Shown here: in pieces, positions 16,712 through 25,825 of the stretch
Numbering within the stretch: the stretch's first letter is position 1
Layout: every line of letters starts with the position of its first letter
Origin: Kitasatospora aureofaciens
GTDB taxonomy: Bacteria > Actinomycetota > Actinomycetes > Streptomycetales > Streptomycetaceae
Length of the DNA stretch: 64,000 nt
Reading direction: 5' to 3'
Assembly (NCBI RefSeq): GCF_019192735.1
Contig: NZ_JAHTKP010000034.1
Coordinates: 1-64,000 of the forward strand
The notes under the pieces: model-generated
Seen by the model: only the letters and a program-made list of their open reading frames with translations
What the model was told of the DNA's origin: nothing
Database searches by the model: none
Made by a program: the position numbers and the translations under genes

Positions 16712-17500
16712 TCAGCGGACGGCGGCCGTCTCCCGCCAGAGGTCGAGCAGCGTCTCGTCCCCGGTGCGCTCGACGTGCCCGGCGGATCCGGCGTGCTGGG
16801 CGGATCCGTGCTCGGCCGGGAGACGGTTCCACAGCAGCAGGTACAGCTCGCGGCCCGGACCGGCAAGGGTGAGGTCGGCGGGTTCCTCGGGCCCGTCCGT
16901 GGTGACGGCGAGCGGCTCCTGGGTGATCGTCAGCCGCCAGAGGCCCGGGCCGTCGGTCGCGCGGACCAGCAGCGTGCGCGGCCGCTCGCTGCGCAGCTTC
17001 GAGCGCGGGCGGACCAGGAATCCGCGCAGCAGCTCGTCGATGCCGTCGAGCGCGAGCGCGGTGTCCACGCGCGGGCCCTCGATGCCGGCCGCCGCGTCGG
17101 CGTCGTGGCGGTGGACGGCGGTCTCGTGCGCCTGGCGGCGGGCCCAGAACGCCAGCGGGCTGGGGGCCGGGAGGAACGTCCAGCAGTCCACGTCCGCCGG
17201 GGTCTTGACCAGCGTGTCCACCAGGGCGGCATGGCCCTCGCGGAACCAGTCGAGCAGCGCCGCGTCCGACGGCGCCGGACCGAACACCGCCCGCTCGCCC
17301 TCCGGGTCCAGCGGCTCCCGCAGGCCCCGGGCGGGGTAGGCGGCGGCCCAGCGGTGGACGTGGCCGGTGTGCCGCAGGAGGTCGCCGAGCCGCCAGTCCG
17401 GGCAGGTCGGGACGGGGGCGTCCAGGTCGGTACGGGCGGCGGCGTCGGCGAGCAGGGCGCCCTCGCGGCGCAGCGCTTCGATGTGCTCGGAGATGTCCAT
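16712..17500 (-). CDS. Maleylpyruvate isomerase family, mycothiol-dependent type (DinB-like)
   Basis: This 262-residue protein starts as the MDMPI N-terminal fold, with a long helix, VPTCPDWRLGDLLRHTGHVHRWA (metal-binding His cluster) and AHETAVHRHDADAA further on. The C-terminal part (about 175-260), with TDGPEEPADLTLAGPGRELYLLLWNRL, resembles the MDMPI C-terminal domain. These proteins use or protect thiols such as mycothiol and bind a divalent metal. The real substrate is unknown. The ATG at 17500 matches family starts. Confidence 0.82.
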   Translation of the reverse strand: MDISEHIEALRREGALLADAAARTDLDAPVPTCPDWRLGDLLRHTGHVHRWAAAYPARGLREPLDPEGERAVFGPAPSDAALLDWFREGHAALVDTLVKTPADVDCWTFLPAPSPLAFWARRQAHETAVHRHDADAAAGIEGPRVDTALALDGIDELLRGFLVRPRSKLRSERPRTLLVRATDGPGLWRLTITQEPLAVTTDGPEEPADLTLAGPGRELYLLLWNRLPAEHGSAQHAGSAGHVERTGDETLLDLWRETAAVR

Positions 17501-17635
17501 GGCACCGGAGTCTTCCACGGGTGGCGGATTTCGGACCCGGGCCGTTCGGCGGGTGTCCCAGGCCGTTCGGCGGGGCGGATGTGATGTTGACCGCCCGGCC
17601 GCCGGGCGAACCCTACGGGCCGGTAACGTGATCGC

Positions 17636-18391
17636 ATGCCGAAAACCCGTTCCCTCCTCACTGCCGTCCGGGCCGGCGGCCGGCGCGCCGCCGGGCGCCT
17701 CGTCCACCGGGGTTGGCGCTGGGCGCAGCGGACCGGCGCGGTCAGCAACCAGAACCCCGGCCCGTACCGGTTCGGCGAGTTGGGGGACGGGACGACGCTC
17801 GCGTTCCCGCTCGGGGCGGTCTTCAACGAGCAGTGGATCACCATCGGGCCGTTCTCGATCATCGGCGAACGGGTCACCATCAGCGCGGGCTTCCTGCCCG
17901 GCCTCGACCTCGGGCCCGAGCCGATCGTGCGGATCGGCGGCGGCTGCGTGATAGGCCGCGACAGCCACATCGTCGGCCACCAGTCGATCGTCCTCGGCGA
18001 CGACGTGTGGACCGGGCCCGGCGTCTACATCTCCGACCAGGCCCACGAGTACCGCTCCACCGACCTGCCGATCGGCAAGCAGTGGCCGCGCAACGAGCCG
18101 GTGGAGATCGGCGCGGGCAGCTGGATCGGCACTGGTGCGGTGATCCTGCCGGGGGCTCGGATCGGCCGCAACGTCGTGGTGGCGGCGGGCGCCGTGGTAC
18201 GCGGCGAGGTGCCGGACCACAGCGTCGTCGCGGGAGCGCCCGCCAAGGTGGTCCGCCGCTGGACGGCGGAGGAGGGCTGGCAGCCGCCGCTGCGCCACGA
18301 CGCGCCGCAGCCGGTGCCCGACGGTGTGACGGCGGAGCAGCTGCGCGCGCTGGTGGGCTGGGACCTGCGGCTGCCGGGGGAGTCGGCCTGA
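17636..18391 (+). CDS. Hexapeptide-repeat (left-handed beta-helix) acyltransferase
   Basis: This 251-residue protein has repeats of the [LIV]-G-x4 type from about residue 55 to 200, for example IGPFSIIGERVTIS, GGCVIGRDSHIVGHQSIVLGDDVW, SDQAHEY and ILPGARIGRNVVVAAGAVV, then SVVAGAPAKVVRRW. This is the WbbJ/DapH/maltose-acetyltransferase-like fold; it should transfer an acetyl or other acyl group to a sugar or small molecule. TAACGT (17624-17629) lies 6 bp before the ATG, so translation is probably leaderless. Confidence 0.85.
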   Translation: MPKTRSLLTAVRAGGRRAAGRLVHRGWRWAQRTGAVSNQNPGPYRFGELGDGTTLAFPLGAVFNEQWITIGPFSIIGERVTISAGFLPGLDLGPEPIVRIGGGCVIGRDSHIVGHQSIVLGDDVWTGPGVYISDQAHEYRSTDLPIGKQWPRNEPVEIGAGSWIGTGAVILPGARIGRNVVVAAGAVVRGEVPDHSVVAGAPAKVVRRWTAEEGWQPPLRHDAPQPVPDGVTAEQLRALVGWDLRLPGESA

Positions 18392-18418
18392 GCGGGTACG
18401 ACTTTCCGGTACGGGCCG

Positions 18419-19006
18419 TCAGCGGGCGGGGCGGAAGGTGATGACGGCGGTGACGCCGTCGACCCGGAGCCGGTGCGCGTCGGGGTGGTCGAGCAGAGCG
18501 GCGTCGTAGCGGGCGAGCGGTGCGTCGTCGCCAGCGGTTGTGCCGACGGCGGCTGTACCGGAGAGGCAGACCACGAGGACGGCGCCGCCCGACGGGACGT
18601 CCGCGGAGGCCGGCGCGGTGATGAGGCCGACGTCCGCAGTGACCTTGCCGCGGCGGGTCATCACGTTGAAGTCGACCACCGGGCCGGCGAGCAGCCGGCA
18701 GTCCGTGGCGGCCTCGCCGGGGAAGGCGAAGGGCCGGTAGGGCGCGTCGACGCGGTGCTCGGTGCCGTCCACGGTGAGCACCATGCCGGGGCCCTCGAGC
18801 AGGGTGATCACCCGGTCGATTCCGGGGAACGGCGAGAACGGCCCGGCCGCCGCGACGTCCGCGAGGCTGACCCGCCAGTCGAACCCGGCCAGCCCCGCCC
18901 CGGCCGGGAACCCCGCAACCTCCCTGGTCACCCCGCCCCCGTTGAGCCACGCCGTCGCCGGGCGCTCGCTCGCCCGCAGTACCTGGATCCGTCCGCTGGT
19001 CGTCAT
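18419..19006 (-). CDS. HutD/Ves family cupin-like protein
   Basis: This 195-residue protein has the HutD/Ves pattern: WLNGGGVTREVAGFPAG, FDWRVSLADVAAAGPFSPFPGIDRVITLLEG and FPGEAATDCRLLAGPVVDFNVMTRRG. The family is a bicupin; HutD is linked to histidine utilisation and Ves to cold or environmental response, but the biochemistry is not established. No hut genes are nearby. I chose the ATG at 19006 because CAGG sits nine bases upstream; the ATG at 19015 has no spacing for a Shine-Dalgarno site. Confidence 0.8.
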   Translation of the reverse strand: MTTSGRIQVLRASERPATAWLNGGGVTREVAGFPAGAGLAGFDWRVSLADVAAAGPFSPFPGIDRVITLLEGPGMVLTVDGTEHRVDAPYRPFAFPGEAATDCRLLAGPVVDFNVMTRRGKVTADVGLITAPASADVPSGGAVLVVCLSGTAAVGTTAGDDAPLARYDAALLDHPDAHRLRVDGVTAVITFRPAR

Positions 19007-19040
19007 GGCGTGCATCCTGCCACCATGCAGCGGACAAGTA

Positions 19041-19086
19041 ACAGCAAACAGATGACAGATGATGAAATCTGTCATCTGTTTGCTGT
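19041..19086. repeat. ACAGAT/ATCTGT palindromic repeat, copy 2
   Basis: Perfect 20-bp arms, ACAGCAAACAGATGACAGAT (19041-19060) and its complement (19067-19086), flank a 6-nt loop. An extra ATCTGTTCGCG unit follows. It lies between the HutD-like gene and the MFS gene, both on the minus strand, so it may end the MFS transcript. Confidence 0.75.
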
Positions 19087-19135
19087 CATCTGTTCGCGTC
19101 GAGCCGGGGCTCCCCGGCGGGCAGCCCCAGGACCG

Positions 19136-20293
19136 TCAGTGGCGCCGGACTGTGAGCGGCAGGAACGCCGCCACCGTGGCCGTGACAGCGACCGTGGTGA
19201 GGGCGAGCGGGAGCCCGGCCACGTCGGCCAGGAAGCCGATCATCACCGGACCGATCAGCATCCCGCCGTACCCGAGCGTCGAGGCGAGCGCGACGCCCTG
19301 CGGGCCGCCCGCCGCGCCCGCCTGGGCGATGGCGAGCGGGAACAGGTTGGCCAGCCCGAGGCCGACCAGGACGAACCCGCCGATCGCGAGCGGCACCGAG
19401 GGCGCGAGCGCGGCGAGCAGCATGCCGGCCGCCGCGGCGAGCCCGCCGAGGAGCATGAGCCGGCTCTGGCCGAGCCTGATGGACAGCCAGGTGCCGCCGA
19501 CCCGCCCGCTGGTCATCGCGAACGCGTACGCGGCGTAGCCGACAGCGGCCGTCCCGGCGCTCGCGTGGACGTCGTCGGTGAGGTGGAGGGTGGTCCAGTC
19601 GGCGATCGCACCCTCGCCGTACGCGGTGCACAGGGCGGTGAGGCCGAGCATGAGCACGAGCAGCTTGGCGTGCGGGAGGGTCCGGGAGGCGCCGTGCCCG
19701 GCGTCGGGGCGTTCGGGGGTGACCTGCGGTGCGTCCGGGCTGCGCAGCAGGACGACGCCCGCCGCCGCGGTGACCGCGAGGCCGGACAGGCCGCCGAGCG
19801 CGAGTGCCCACGAGGCGCTCAGGGTGTCGGCGAGGAGTCCGCCGACGCCGGCGCCGAGCAGGCCGCCGAGGCTGTACCCGGCGTGGAAGCTGGGCATGAC
19901 GGGCCGTCGGAGCTGTGCGACCAGGTCGACGGCGGCGCTGTTCATCGCGACGTTGGCGCCCCCGTACCCGGCGCCGAAGAGCAGCAGCACGCCGCCGAGC
20001 GCGGGGACCGAGTGGGCGTGTGCGGGCAGCGGAACAGCGAGGCTGAGCAGCGCGAGCGAGCCGACCGTCACCACGCGGGAGCCGTACCGGAGGCAGAGCC
20101 GGCCGACCACCGGCATGGTGAGGACGGCGCCGATCGACAGGCAGAGCAGGGCGAGCCCGAGGGCGCTGTGCGAGGCGCTGACCTGGCTGCGGACGTCCGG
20201 GATCCGGACCACCCAGGTGGCGAAGAGGAAGCCGTCGACGGCGAAGATCGCGGTGAGCGCGAGGCGTGCGGGGCCCCAGGGGCTGTCCGTCAC
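19136..20293 (-). CDS. MFS transporter (FucP/YbjJ-like sugar or inner-membrane permease)
   Basis: This 385-residue major facilitator has about 12 transmembrane segments. It includes WVVRIPDVRSQVSASHSALGLALL, GRLCLRYGSRVVTVGS, GGANVAMNSAAVDLV and a C-terminal HxS-type helix GVALASTLGYGGMLIGP. The GANVAMN region resembles the YbjJ-type MFS clade. It lies divergent to a ROK-family regulator, a common arrangement in which the repressor controls sugar uptake or efflux. The GTG at 20293 was chosen because upstream residues are non-hydrophobic and overlap the divergent promoter; the frame itself is open back to 20404. Confidence 0.8.
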   Translation of the reverse strand: MTDSPWGPARLALTAIFAVDGFLFATWVVRIPDVRSQVSASHSALGLALLCLSIGAVLTMPVVGRLCLRYGSRVVTVGSLALLSLAVPLPAHAHSVPALGGVLLLFGAGYGGANVAMNSAAVDLVAQLRRPVMPSFHAGYSLGGLLGAGVGGLLADTLSASWALALGGLSGLAVTAAAGVVLLRSPDAPQVTPERPDAGHGASRTLPHAKLLVLMLGLTALCTAYGEGAIADWTTLHLTDDVHASAGTAAVGYAAYAFAMTSGRVGGTWLSIRLGQSRLMLLGGLAAAAGMLLAALAPSVPLAIGGFVLVGLGLANLFPLAIAQAGAAGGPQGVALASTLGYGGMLIGPVMIGFLADVAGLPLALTTVAVTATVAAFLPLTVRRH

Positions 20294-20385
20294 GGGGGGT
20301 GTGCTGCGAGACTGGGGAGAGGGCTGGTTGGGCAGGGCGTGGGAACGGATTTTGTTTCGAAGCGGCACAAAGTCACAATAGGGGC

Positions 20386-21663
20386 GTGCAGCTCTCACCA
20401 TCAAGTCCGAAACCGGGCCCCGAGACCGAGCCCGACGCGCAGCGCGATGCCCACCGCCGCGCCGCCCCCGACCGCGGCCGGACGCTGCTCGGCCCCGCGC
20501 TCTCGCTCATCCACACCGGCCAGACGCCCACCCGCTCCGCGCTCACCCGGGCGCTGGACGTCACCCGGGCCACCGCCGGCGCTGTCACGGCCGAGCTGGA
20601 GGCGCTGGGCCTGATCACCGTCGACTCCCGCCCGGCCGGTGGAGGGCGCGGGCGCCCCTCGCACCGGCTCGCGATCGACCCCGAGGGCCCGGTCGTGATC
20701 GCCGGACAGATCCACGCCGACGGGCTCAGCGTCACCCTCGCCGGCCTCGGCGGACTCCTCGACCCCCCGGTCCACCTGCCGCTGCCCGCCGCCACCGACC
20801 CGGTCCGGATGCTGCGCGCCGTCGCGGAGGCGGGCGCCGAACTCGCCCGCTCCACCAGCCGGCGCTGCCTCGGCGCCGCGCTCGCGCTGCCCAACCCGGT
20901 CACCGAGCCGGACGGCACCGCGCTCGCCGCCCTGCACTTCGCCTGGCCCAGCGGCACCCCGGTTGCCGACCTGTACGACGTCGAGGTCGGCCGCGCCGAC
21001 CACGGCCCGCACGCGCTCCGGCCGCTGCCCGCCGCCATCGCCAACGACGCCAACCTCGGCGCGCTCGCCGAGTACCGGCATGGCGCCGGGCGCGGCGCCC
21101 GCCACCTGCTCCTGGTCACCTCTGGCCACAGCGGCGTCGGTGGCGCGCTGGTGATCGACGGCCGGCTGCACACGGGCAGTGCCGGGCTCGCCCTGGAGGT
21201 CGGCCACCTCACCGTCGACCCGCAGGGCCGGCCCTGTGTGTGCGGCAATCGGGGCTGCCTCAACTCCGAGACCGACCCCGACGCGCTGTTCGCCGCCGCC
21301 GGGTTCACCCCGGAGCCGGGGCGCCCGCTGCTCGACCAGGCGCGCGACCTGTGCCGGGCGGCGGCCACCGACGAGCGGGCCCGCGCGGCCGTCGAGCACG
21401 TCATCGACCGGCTCGGGCTCGGGCTGGCCGGCGTCGCGAACATCCTCAACCCCGACCGGGTGGTCCTCAGCGGGCTCCACCTCGACCTGCTGGAGGCCGC
21501 GCCCGAGCGGCTGCGCGCGGTCGTCGCCGAGCGCTGCCTGTGGGGGCGCAGCGGCCGGGTGCCGATCGTCGGCGCGGAGCTGGCCCACAGCGCGCTCGCG
21601 GGTGCGGCGGAGCTGGCGTGGCTGCCTTACCTGGCGGACCCGCAATCGGTGCAGGCGGGGTGA
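20386..21663 (+). CDS. ROK family transcriptional regulator
   Basis: This 425-residue NagC/XylR-type protein has an N-terminal winged helix (about 25-95), with SALTRALDVTRATAGAVTAELEALGL. The ROK sugar-kinase-like domain carries ANDANLGALAEYRHGAG, LEVGHLTVDPQGR and the zinc motif CVCGNRGCLNSE. It probably binds a sugar and represses the divergent MFS gene. The GTG at 20386 has a CACAAT box seven bases ahead, suggesting leaderless translation. The imperfect repeat TTTGT-N11-ACAAA (20351-20371) is a possible operator. Confidence 0.87.
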   Translation: MQLSPSSPKPGPETEPDAQRDAHRRAAPDRGRTLLGPALSLIHTGQTPTRSALTRALDVTRATAGAVTAELEALGLITVDSRPAGGGRGRPSHRLAIDPEGPVVIAGQIHADGLSVTLAGLGGLLDPPVHLPLPAATDPVRMLRAVAEAGAELARSTSRRCLGAALALPNPVTEPDGTALAALHFAWPSGTPVADLYDVEVGRADHGPHALRPLPAAIANDANLGALAEYRHGAGRGARHLLLVTSGHSGVGGALVIDGRLHTGSAGLALEVGHLTVDPQGRPCVCGNRGCLNSETDPDALFAAAGFTPEPGRPLLDQARDLCRAAATDERARAAVEHVIDRLGLGLAGVANILNPDRVVLSGLHLDLLEAAPERLRAVVAERCLWGRSGRVPIVGAELAHSALAGAAELAWLPYLADPQSVQAG

Positions 21664-21782
21664 GGTGCCCTTCGGGCGGAGAGAAAGGGATAAGCGGAAG
21701 CTGGGACTTCGAAAATGGTCACTTATCGTGACTCTCGTACACTCGTAGTGAGCAGCGGGGGGCCGCGACGAGGAGAGTGACC

Positions 21783-22937
21783 ATGAGTACCGAGCTGGGC
21801 AGCGAGTCGGGTACCGCACGGGGCATCAGACCCGGCATCGAGCCGACCATCGACGTCGACCGTTCCGACGACGACTACCGGGCCTGGCTCAACGAGGCGG
21901 TGCGCAGGGTCCAGGCCGACGCCAACCGCTCCGCCGACACCCACCTGCTGCGCTTCCCGCTGCCGGCCGAGTGGGGGATCGACCTCTACCTCAAGGACGA
22001 GTCCACCCACCCGACCGGCTCACTCAAGCACCGCCTCGCCCGCTCGCTCTTCCTGTACGGGCTCTGCAACGGCTGGATCCGCCCGGGCAAGCCGGTGATC
22101 GAGGCCTCCAGTGGGTCCACCGCCGTCTCCGAGGCCTACTTCGCGCAGCTCATCGGGGTGCCGTTCATCGCCGTGATGGCCAAGAGCACCAGCCAGGCCA
22201 AGATCGACCTGATCGAGTTCCACGGCGGCGAGTGCCACCTGGTCGAGCGCTCGGACGAGGTGTACGAGGCCTCCGCCCGGCTTGCCGAGGAGACCGGCGG
22301 CCACTACATGGACCAGTTCACCTACGCCGAGCGGGCCACCGACTGGCGGGGCAACAACAACATCGCCGAGTCGGTCTTCGCCCAGCTGCGCCTGGAGCCG
22401 CACCCCGAGCCGGCCTGGATCGTCGCCACCGCCGGGACGGGCGGCACCTCGGCGACCATCGCCCGGTACGTGCACTACATGCAGTACGACACCCGGATCT
22501 GCGTCGCGGACCCGGAGAACTCCTGCTTCTTCGACGGCTGGGTGCACCACGACCCGGACGCGGTCTGCGCGAGCGGCTCGCGGATCGAGGGCATCGGGCG
22601 GCCCCGGATGGAGCCGAGCTTCGTGCCCGGCGCGATCGACCGGATGATGAGGGTCCCGGACGCCGCGTCGATCGCCGCCGTGCGGGTGCTGGAGCAGGTG
22701 CTCGGCAAGAAGGCGGGGGCGTCCACGGGGACGGGGCTGTGGAGCGCGCTGCGGATCGTCGCCGAGATGCGGGCGGCGGGGCGGCACGGGAGCGTGGTCG
22801 GCCTGATCTGCGACCCGGGCGACCGGTACCTGGACAAGTACTACTCGGACGACTGGCTGGCGGGCGAGCGGATCGACATCGCGCCGTACCGGGCCGTGCT
22901 GGAGTCGTTCCTGGCCGGCGGCGAGTGGGCGGGGTGA
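21783..22937 (+). CDS. PLP-dependent cysteine synthase-like protein (cysteine desulfhydrase type)
   Basis: This 384-residue fold-type II PLP enzyme has the Schiff-base Lys in HPTGSLKHRLARSLF, the substrate-binding ASSGSTAVSEAYFAQ loop and the phosphate-binding Gly loop TAGTGGTSATIARY. The C-terminal SSGSTA-like PLP-N1 contact is ICDPGDRYL. It resembles the actinobacterial Cds1 cysteine desulfhydrase, which releases sulfide from cysteine, more than biosynthetic CysK; this is inference. The ATG at 21783 has AGGAG at 21771-21775. A palindromic repeat follows its stop. Confidence 0.85.
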   Translation: MSTELGSESGTARGIRPGIEPTIDVDRSDDDYRAWLNEAVRRVQADANRSADTHLLRFPLPAEWGIDLYLKDESTHPTGSLKHRLARSLFLYGLCNGWIRPGKPVIEASSGSTAVSEAYFAQLIGVPFIAVMAKSTSQAKIDLIEFHGGECHLVERSDEVYEASARLAEETGGHYMDQFTYAERATDWRGNNNIAESVFAQLRLEPHPEPAWIVATAGTGGTSATIARYVHYMQYDTRICVADPENSCFFDGWVHHDPDAVCASGSRIEGIGRPRMEPSFVPGAIDRMMRVPDAASIAAVRVLEQVLGKKAGASTGTGLWSALRIVAEMRAAGRHGSVVGLICDPGDRYLDKYYSDDWLAGERIDIAPYRAVLESFLAGGEWAG

Positions 22938-22962
22938 CGGGCGGGCGCTGACGGGTGGCGGC

Positions 22963-23033
22963 GAACAGGTAACAGATGACAGATAACAGATTTCGAAATC
23001 TGTAATCTGTTTGTTGTTAGCTGTTACCTGTTC
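22963..23033. repeat. ACAGAT/ATCTGT palindromic repeat, copy 3
   Basis: The outer arms GAACAGGTAACAG (22963-22975) and CTGTTACCTGTTC (23021-23033) enclose inner arms CAGATAACAGATTT (22980-22993) and AAATCTGTAATCTG (22996-23009) around a CG centre. It lies between two convergent genes and includes the TAA stop of the DUF6191 gene, where it could end both transcripts. Confidence 0.75.
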
Positions 23034-23332
23034 CCCCCGCCCCGACGGATCACCGCCCGCCCACCCGCGAGGTCGATCCCGGCGCGCTTCGGTGCTCCGT
23101 CGTGCTCGTCGTCCCGCAGCACCAGCTCCACCCGGCGCTGCTCCAGCTGCACGCGCTTGCCCGGGTACAGCAGCGCGTGCAGCTCCTCCGTCGCCGTCGC
23201 GCCCGCGCCCCGCTCAGCGCCCTCCGCCGGCCGCGCCCACAGCTGCCGCAGTACCGCGCCGACGAAGAACACCACCACCAGCGCCGCCGGCAGTAGCAAC
23301 CCGCCCGCCGCGCCCGTCAGAAGCATGCTCAT
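23024..23332 (-). CDS. Small DUF6191-type membrane protein
   Basis: This 102-residue protein has one N-terminal transmembrane helix (about 5-29) and a soluble tail with ATATEELHALLYPGKRVQLE and RVELVLRDDEHDGAPKRAG, the DUF6191 pattern common in streptomycetes. Its role is unknown. The ATG at 23332 has GAGG five bases upstream. The last residues, Asn-Arg, and the stop are encoded by the palindromic repeat at 22963-23033, just as in the ArsR gene at 11797. Confidence 0.75.
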   Translation of the reverse strand: MSMLLTGAAGGLLLPAALVVVFFVGAVLRQLWARPAEGAERGAGATATEELHALLYPGKRVQLEQRRVELVLRDDEHDGAPKRAGIDLAGGRAVIRRGGGNR

Positions 23333-23395
23333 GCAAGCCTCAACGACCGCGCCGCACCGCCGAGTTCCGCGGAGTTCCCAGGAACTCTGCCGGCG

Positions 23396-25825
23396 TCAGG
23401 GCAGGCGCGCGGCGGGGAGGTCGGCGGGGACGAGGAGTTGGAGCTCCTCCGTGGACGGATTGTCCAGGTGCGCGACCCGCATCGCGTGCCGCTCGACCAT
23501 CGTCTCGAAGACCTGCCGCGCCGTGCGCCCGTTACCGAAGTTGGGCCCGCGGTCAAGCGTCGCGAAGTGGTGCAGCAGCGCGCCCTCGGTGGCCTCGGCG
23601 AGCGCGTACTCGTGCTCGGCGCACTGCGCCCGCGCGATCTCCAGCAGTTCGTCCGCCGTGTAGTCGGAGAAGGTGATGGTGCGTGAGAAACGTGACGAGA
23701 CGCCGGGGTTGGCGGAGAGAAAGCGCTCCATCTCGGCCGTGTAGCCGGCGACGATGACGACGACCTCGTCCCTGTGGTCCTCCATCAGCTTGACCAGGGT
23801 GTCGATCGCCTCGCGCCCGAAGTCGCGGGCGCCGTCCTCGGGCGCGAGCGCGTACGCCTCGTCGATGAAGAGCACCCCGCCCCTGGCGCGGTCGAAGGCA
23901 GCGGCGGTGCGGATCGCGGTGGAGCCGATGTGCTCGCCGACGAGGTCCACCCGGGCCACCTCGACGAGGTGCCCGCGCTGGAGCACCCCGAGCGAGGCGA
24001 GGATCTCGCCGTAGAGCCGGGCCACCGTGGTCTTGCCGGTGCCCGGGGCACCGGTGAAGACCAGGTGCCGGCGCAGCGAGGGAGCCTTGAGCCCGGCCTG
24101 GCGGCGGCGCCGGCCGACCGAGATCAGGTCGATGAGCGTGCGCACCTCCTGCTTCACGGTGGCCAGCCCGACCAGCGAGTCGAGTTCGGCGAGAGCCTCG
24201 TCGGCGGGCCGGCAGTCGGGGATCGGGGCGATCGCGGCAGTCGGTGCCGCCAACGCCGTGGCCGCCAACACCGGGGCGACAGAGGTGAGTTGGGCGGTCA
24301 CCGGCATCCGCGGGGTCCGCGGCGCCGGCACCTCCGCCGCTCCGCCGGCCGGCCCGACGTCGTCCGAGGTGCAGCCCTCCGCCACCGGACCGGGTTCGGA
24401 GAACTCGAAGCCGGCCCGCTCGTTCTGCTCGGCCCGGCACCGGGTGAGCTGGGTGCGGCAGCCGTCGATGATGTGGAATCCGAAGCCCTTGCCGTGCGAG
24501 ACCCGGCAGTCCTCGAACGTGCCGCGCCCCTGCGCCGACACGTACACCCCGGCGTCGGTGCTGGCCCGGACGGTACAGTCGCGCAGCACCGGGTCGGCGC
24601 CCTTGGTGACGATCACGCCGGTGGCGACGTCGGAGATCTCGCAGTCGGTGAGCAGCCCGCCGCTGCCGTGGTCGCGGAACCAGAGCCCGGTGCCGGCCTC
24701 CTGCACCCGGCAGGCGGTGAGCGTCACCGCGGCGCCGCCGCTGACCGAGACCGCCGAGCTGCGGATCCGGCTGAACGAGCAGCGGTCGGCGGTGGCGGCG
24801 GAGTCCCGGTCGAGGACGAAGAGCGCGTCCGGCAGGTCGTGCAGCGCGCAGTCGGTCAGGGTGAGCCGGGCGCCGTCGCTGACCCACAGCGCCGGGTACT
24901 CGCCGGTGGAGCTGTGGATCTGGCAGGACTCGGCGACGGCCTCGGTGCCCTGGTCCCAGACCGAGAGCGCGCCGCGCCCGAAGTCCCGGACGGTGGTGTG
25001 GGTGAGGCTGAGCCGGGAGCGTCCGCGCAGGTCGGCGCCGTTCTCGGGCAGGTCATGCACCCGGCAGCCGGTGAGCACGAGCTCGGCCTCGCCGTCGAGG
25101 GTCAGCCCGTTGCCGGTGACGCGGTGGATCTCGCAGTCGACGAGCCGTCCGCCCGCGTGCGCCTCGGCCTGGACGCCGCTGCCGCGGATCTCGTAGATCT
25201 CGCAGCCGGTCAGTTCGGCGGCGCTGCCCGGGTCGGAGAGCAGCACGCCGGCGCCGGCGGTGTGGTGGATCCGGCAGCGGTCGAGCGCGGCGGTCGCGCC
25301 GCCGAGCACGGCGAGTCCGGCCTGGGCGGCGGAGGCGACCTCGCAGTCCTCGAACGCGGCGGCGGTGCCCTCGCCGCGCAGCCGCAGGCCGAGCCCGCCG
25401 GGGTTGGCGACGACGCAGCCGCGCAGGGTGGGCCGGGCGCCGCCGGTGATCTCGATCCCGGTGGCGGAGGGGCTCTCCACCCGGCAGCCGCTGAGCGCGG
25501 GCGCCGCCTCCGGCCCGCTGATCAGGACGGCGGGGGCGGAGCTGTCGCCGCCCTCGACCACGAGGTCGCGGACGGTCGCGGCGGCGGTGACGGTCAGCGG
25601 CACGCCGGAGGGCGGGTCGATCCGGACGGTGCCCGGGCCCTGCGCCGGGACGATCGTCACGGCCTTGTCGAGCAGCACGTTCTCCCGGAAGGTGCCGGGC
25701 CGGACGGTCACGGTGTCGCCCGGTTCGGCGGCGGCGAGGGCCTCCGCGAGCGTGTCGTACTCGCCCGCGCGGCGCCGCCAGCGGGATGCGCTGTCCTGGG
25801 TGACCCGGACCCTGTGCTCAGCCAT
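23396..25825 (-). CDS. Right-handed beta-helix repeat protein fused to CbxX/CfxQ-type AAA+ ATPase
   Basis: This 809-residue protein joins two unrelated parts. Residues about 20-480 form a pectate-lyase-like parallel beta-helix with many turns of the form x-L-x-x-C-x-V/I-x-x, such as PTLRGCVVANPGG and ELTGCEIYEIRGSGV. Residues about 535-800 are an AAA+ module of the CbxX/CfxQ/EccA type: Walker A GAPGTGKTT near 592, Walker B GGVLFIDEAYAL near 650, sensor 1 VVIVAGY, and an arginine-finger region SRFSRTITF. It may use ATP to remodel a partner recognised by the helix. EccA proteins of type VII secretion have the same ATPase but a TPR N-terminus, and no ESX genes are visible here. The ATG at 25825 is the only long start. 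Confidence 0.85.
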   Translation of the reverse strand: MAEHRVRVTQDSASRWRRRAGEYDTLAEALAAAEPGDTVTVRPGTFRENVLLDKAVTIVPAQGPGTVRIDPPSGVPLTVTAAATVRDLVVEGGDSSAPAVLISGPEAAPALSGCRVESPSATGIEITGGARPTLRGCVVANPGGLGLRLRGEGTAAAFEDCEVASAAQAGLAVLGGATAALDRCRIHHTAGAGVLLSDPGSAAELTGCEIYEIRGSGVQAEAHAGGRLVDCEIHRVTGNGLTLDGEAELVLTGCRVHDLPENGADLRGRSRLSLTHTTVRDFGRGALSVWDQGTEAVAESCQIHSSTGEYPALWVSDGARLTLTDCALHDLPDALFVLDRDSAATADRCSFSRIRSSAVSVSGGAAVTLTACRVQEAGTGLWFRDHGSGGLLTDCEISDVATGVIVTKGADPVLRDCTVRASTDAGVYVSAQGRGTFEDCRVSHGKGFGFHIIDGCRTQLTRCRAEQNERAGFEFSEPGPVAEGCTSDDVGPAGGAAEVPAPRTPRMPVTAQLTSVAPVLAATALAAPTAAIAPIPDCRPADEALAELDSLVGLATVKQEVRTLIDLISVGRRRRQAGLKAPSLRRHLVFTGAPGTGKTTVARLYGEILASLGVLQRGHLVEVARVDLVGEHIGSTAIRTAAAFDRARGGVLFIDEAYALAPEDGARDFGREAIDTLVKLMEDHRDEVVVIVAGYTAEMERFLSANPGVSSRFSRTITFSDYTADELLEIARAQCAEHEYALAEATEGALLHHFATLDRGPNFGNGRTARQVFETMVERHAMRVAHLDNPSTEELQLLVPADLPAARLP

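Noticed and set aside
16672..16712. GGCTCCC repeats between the crotonase and isomerase genes as a terminator
   Set aside because: They are short tandem repeats with no clear paired stem, so not listed as a terminator.
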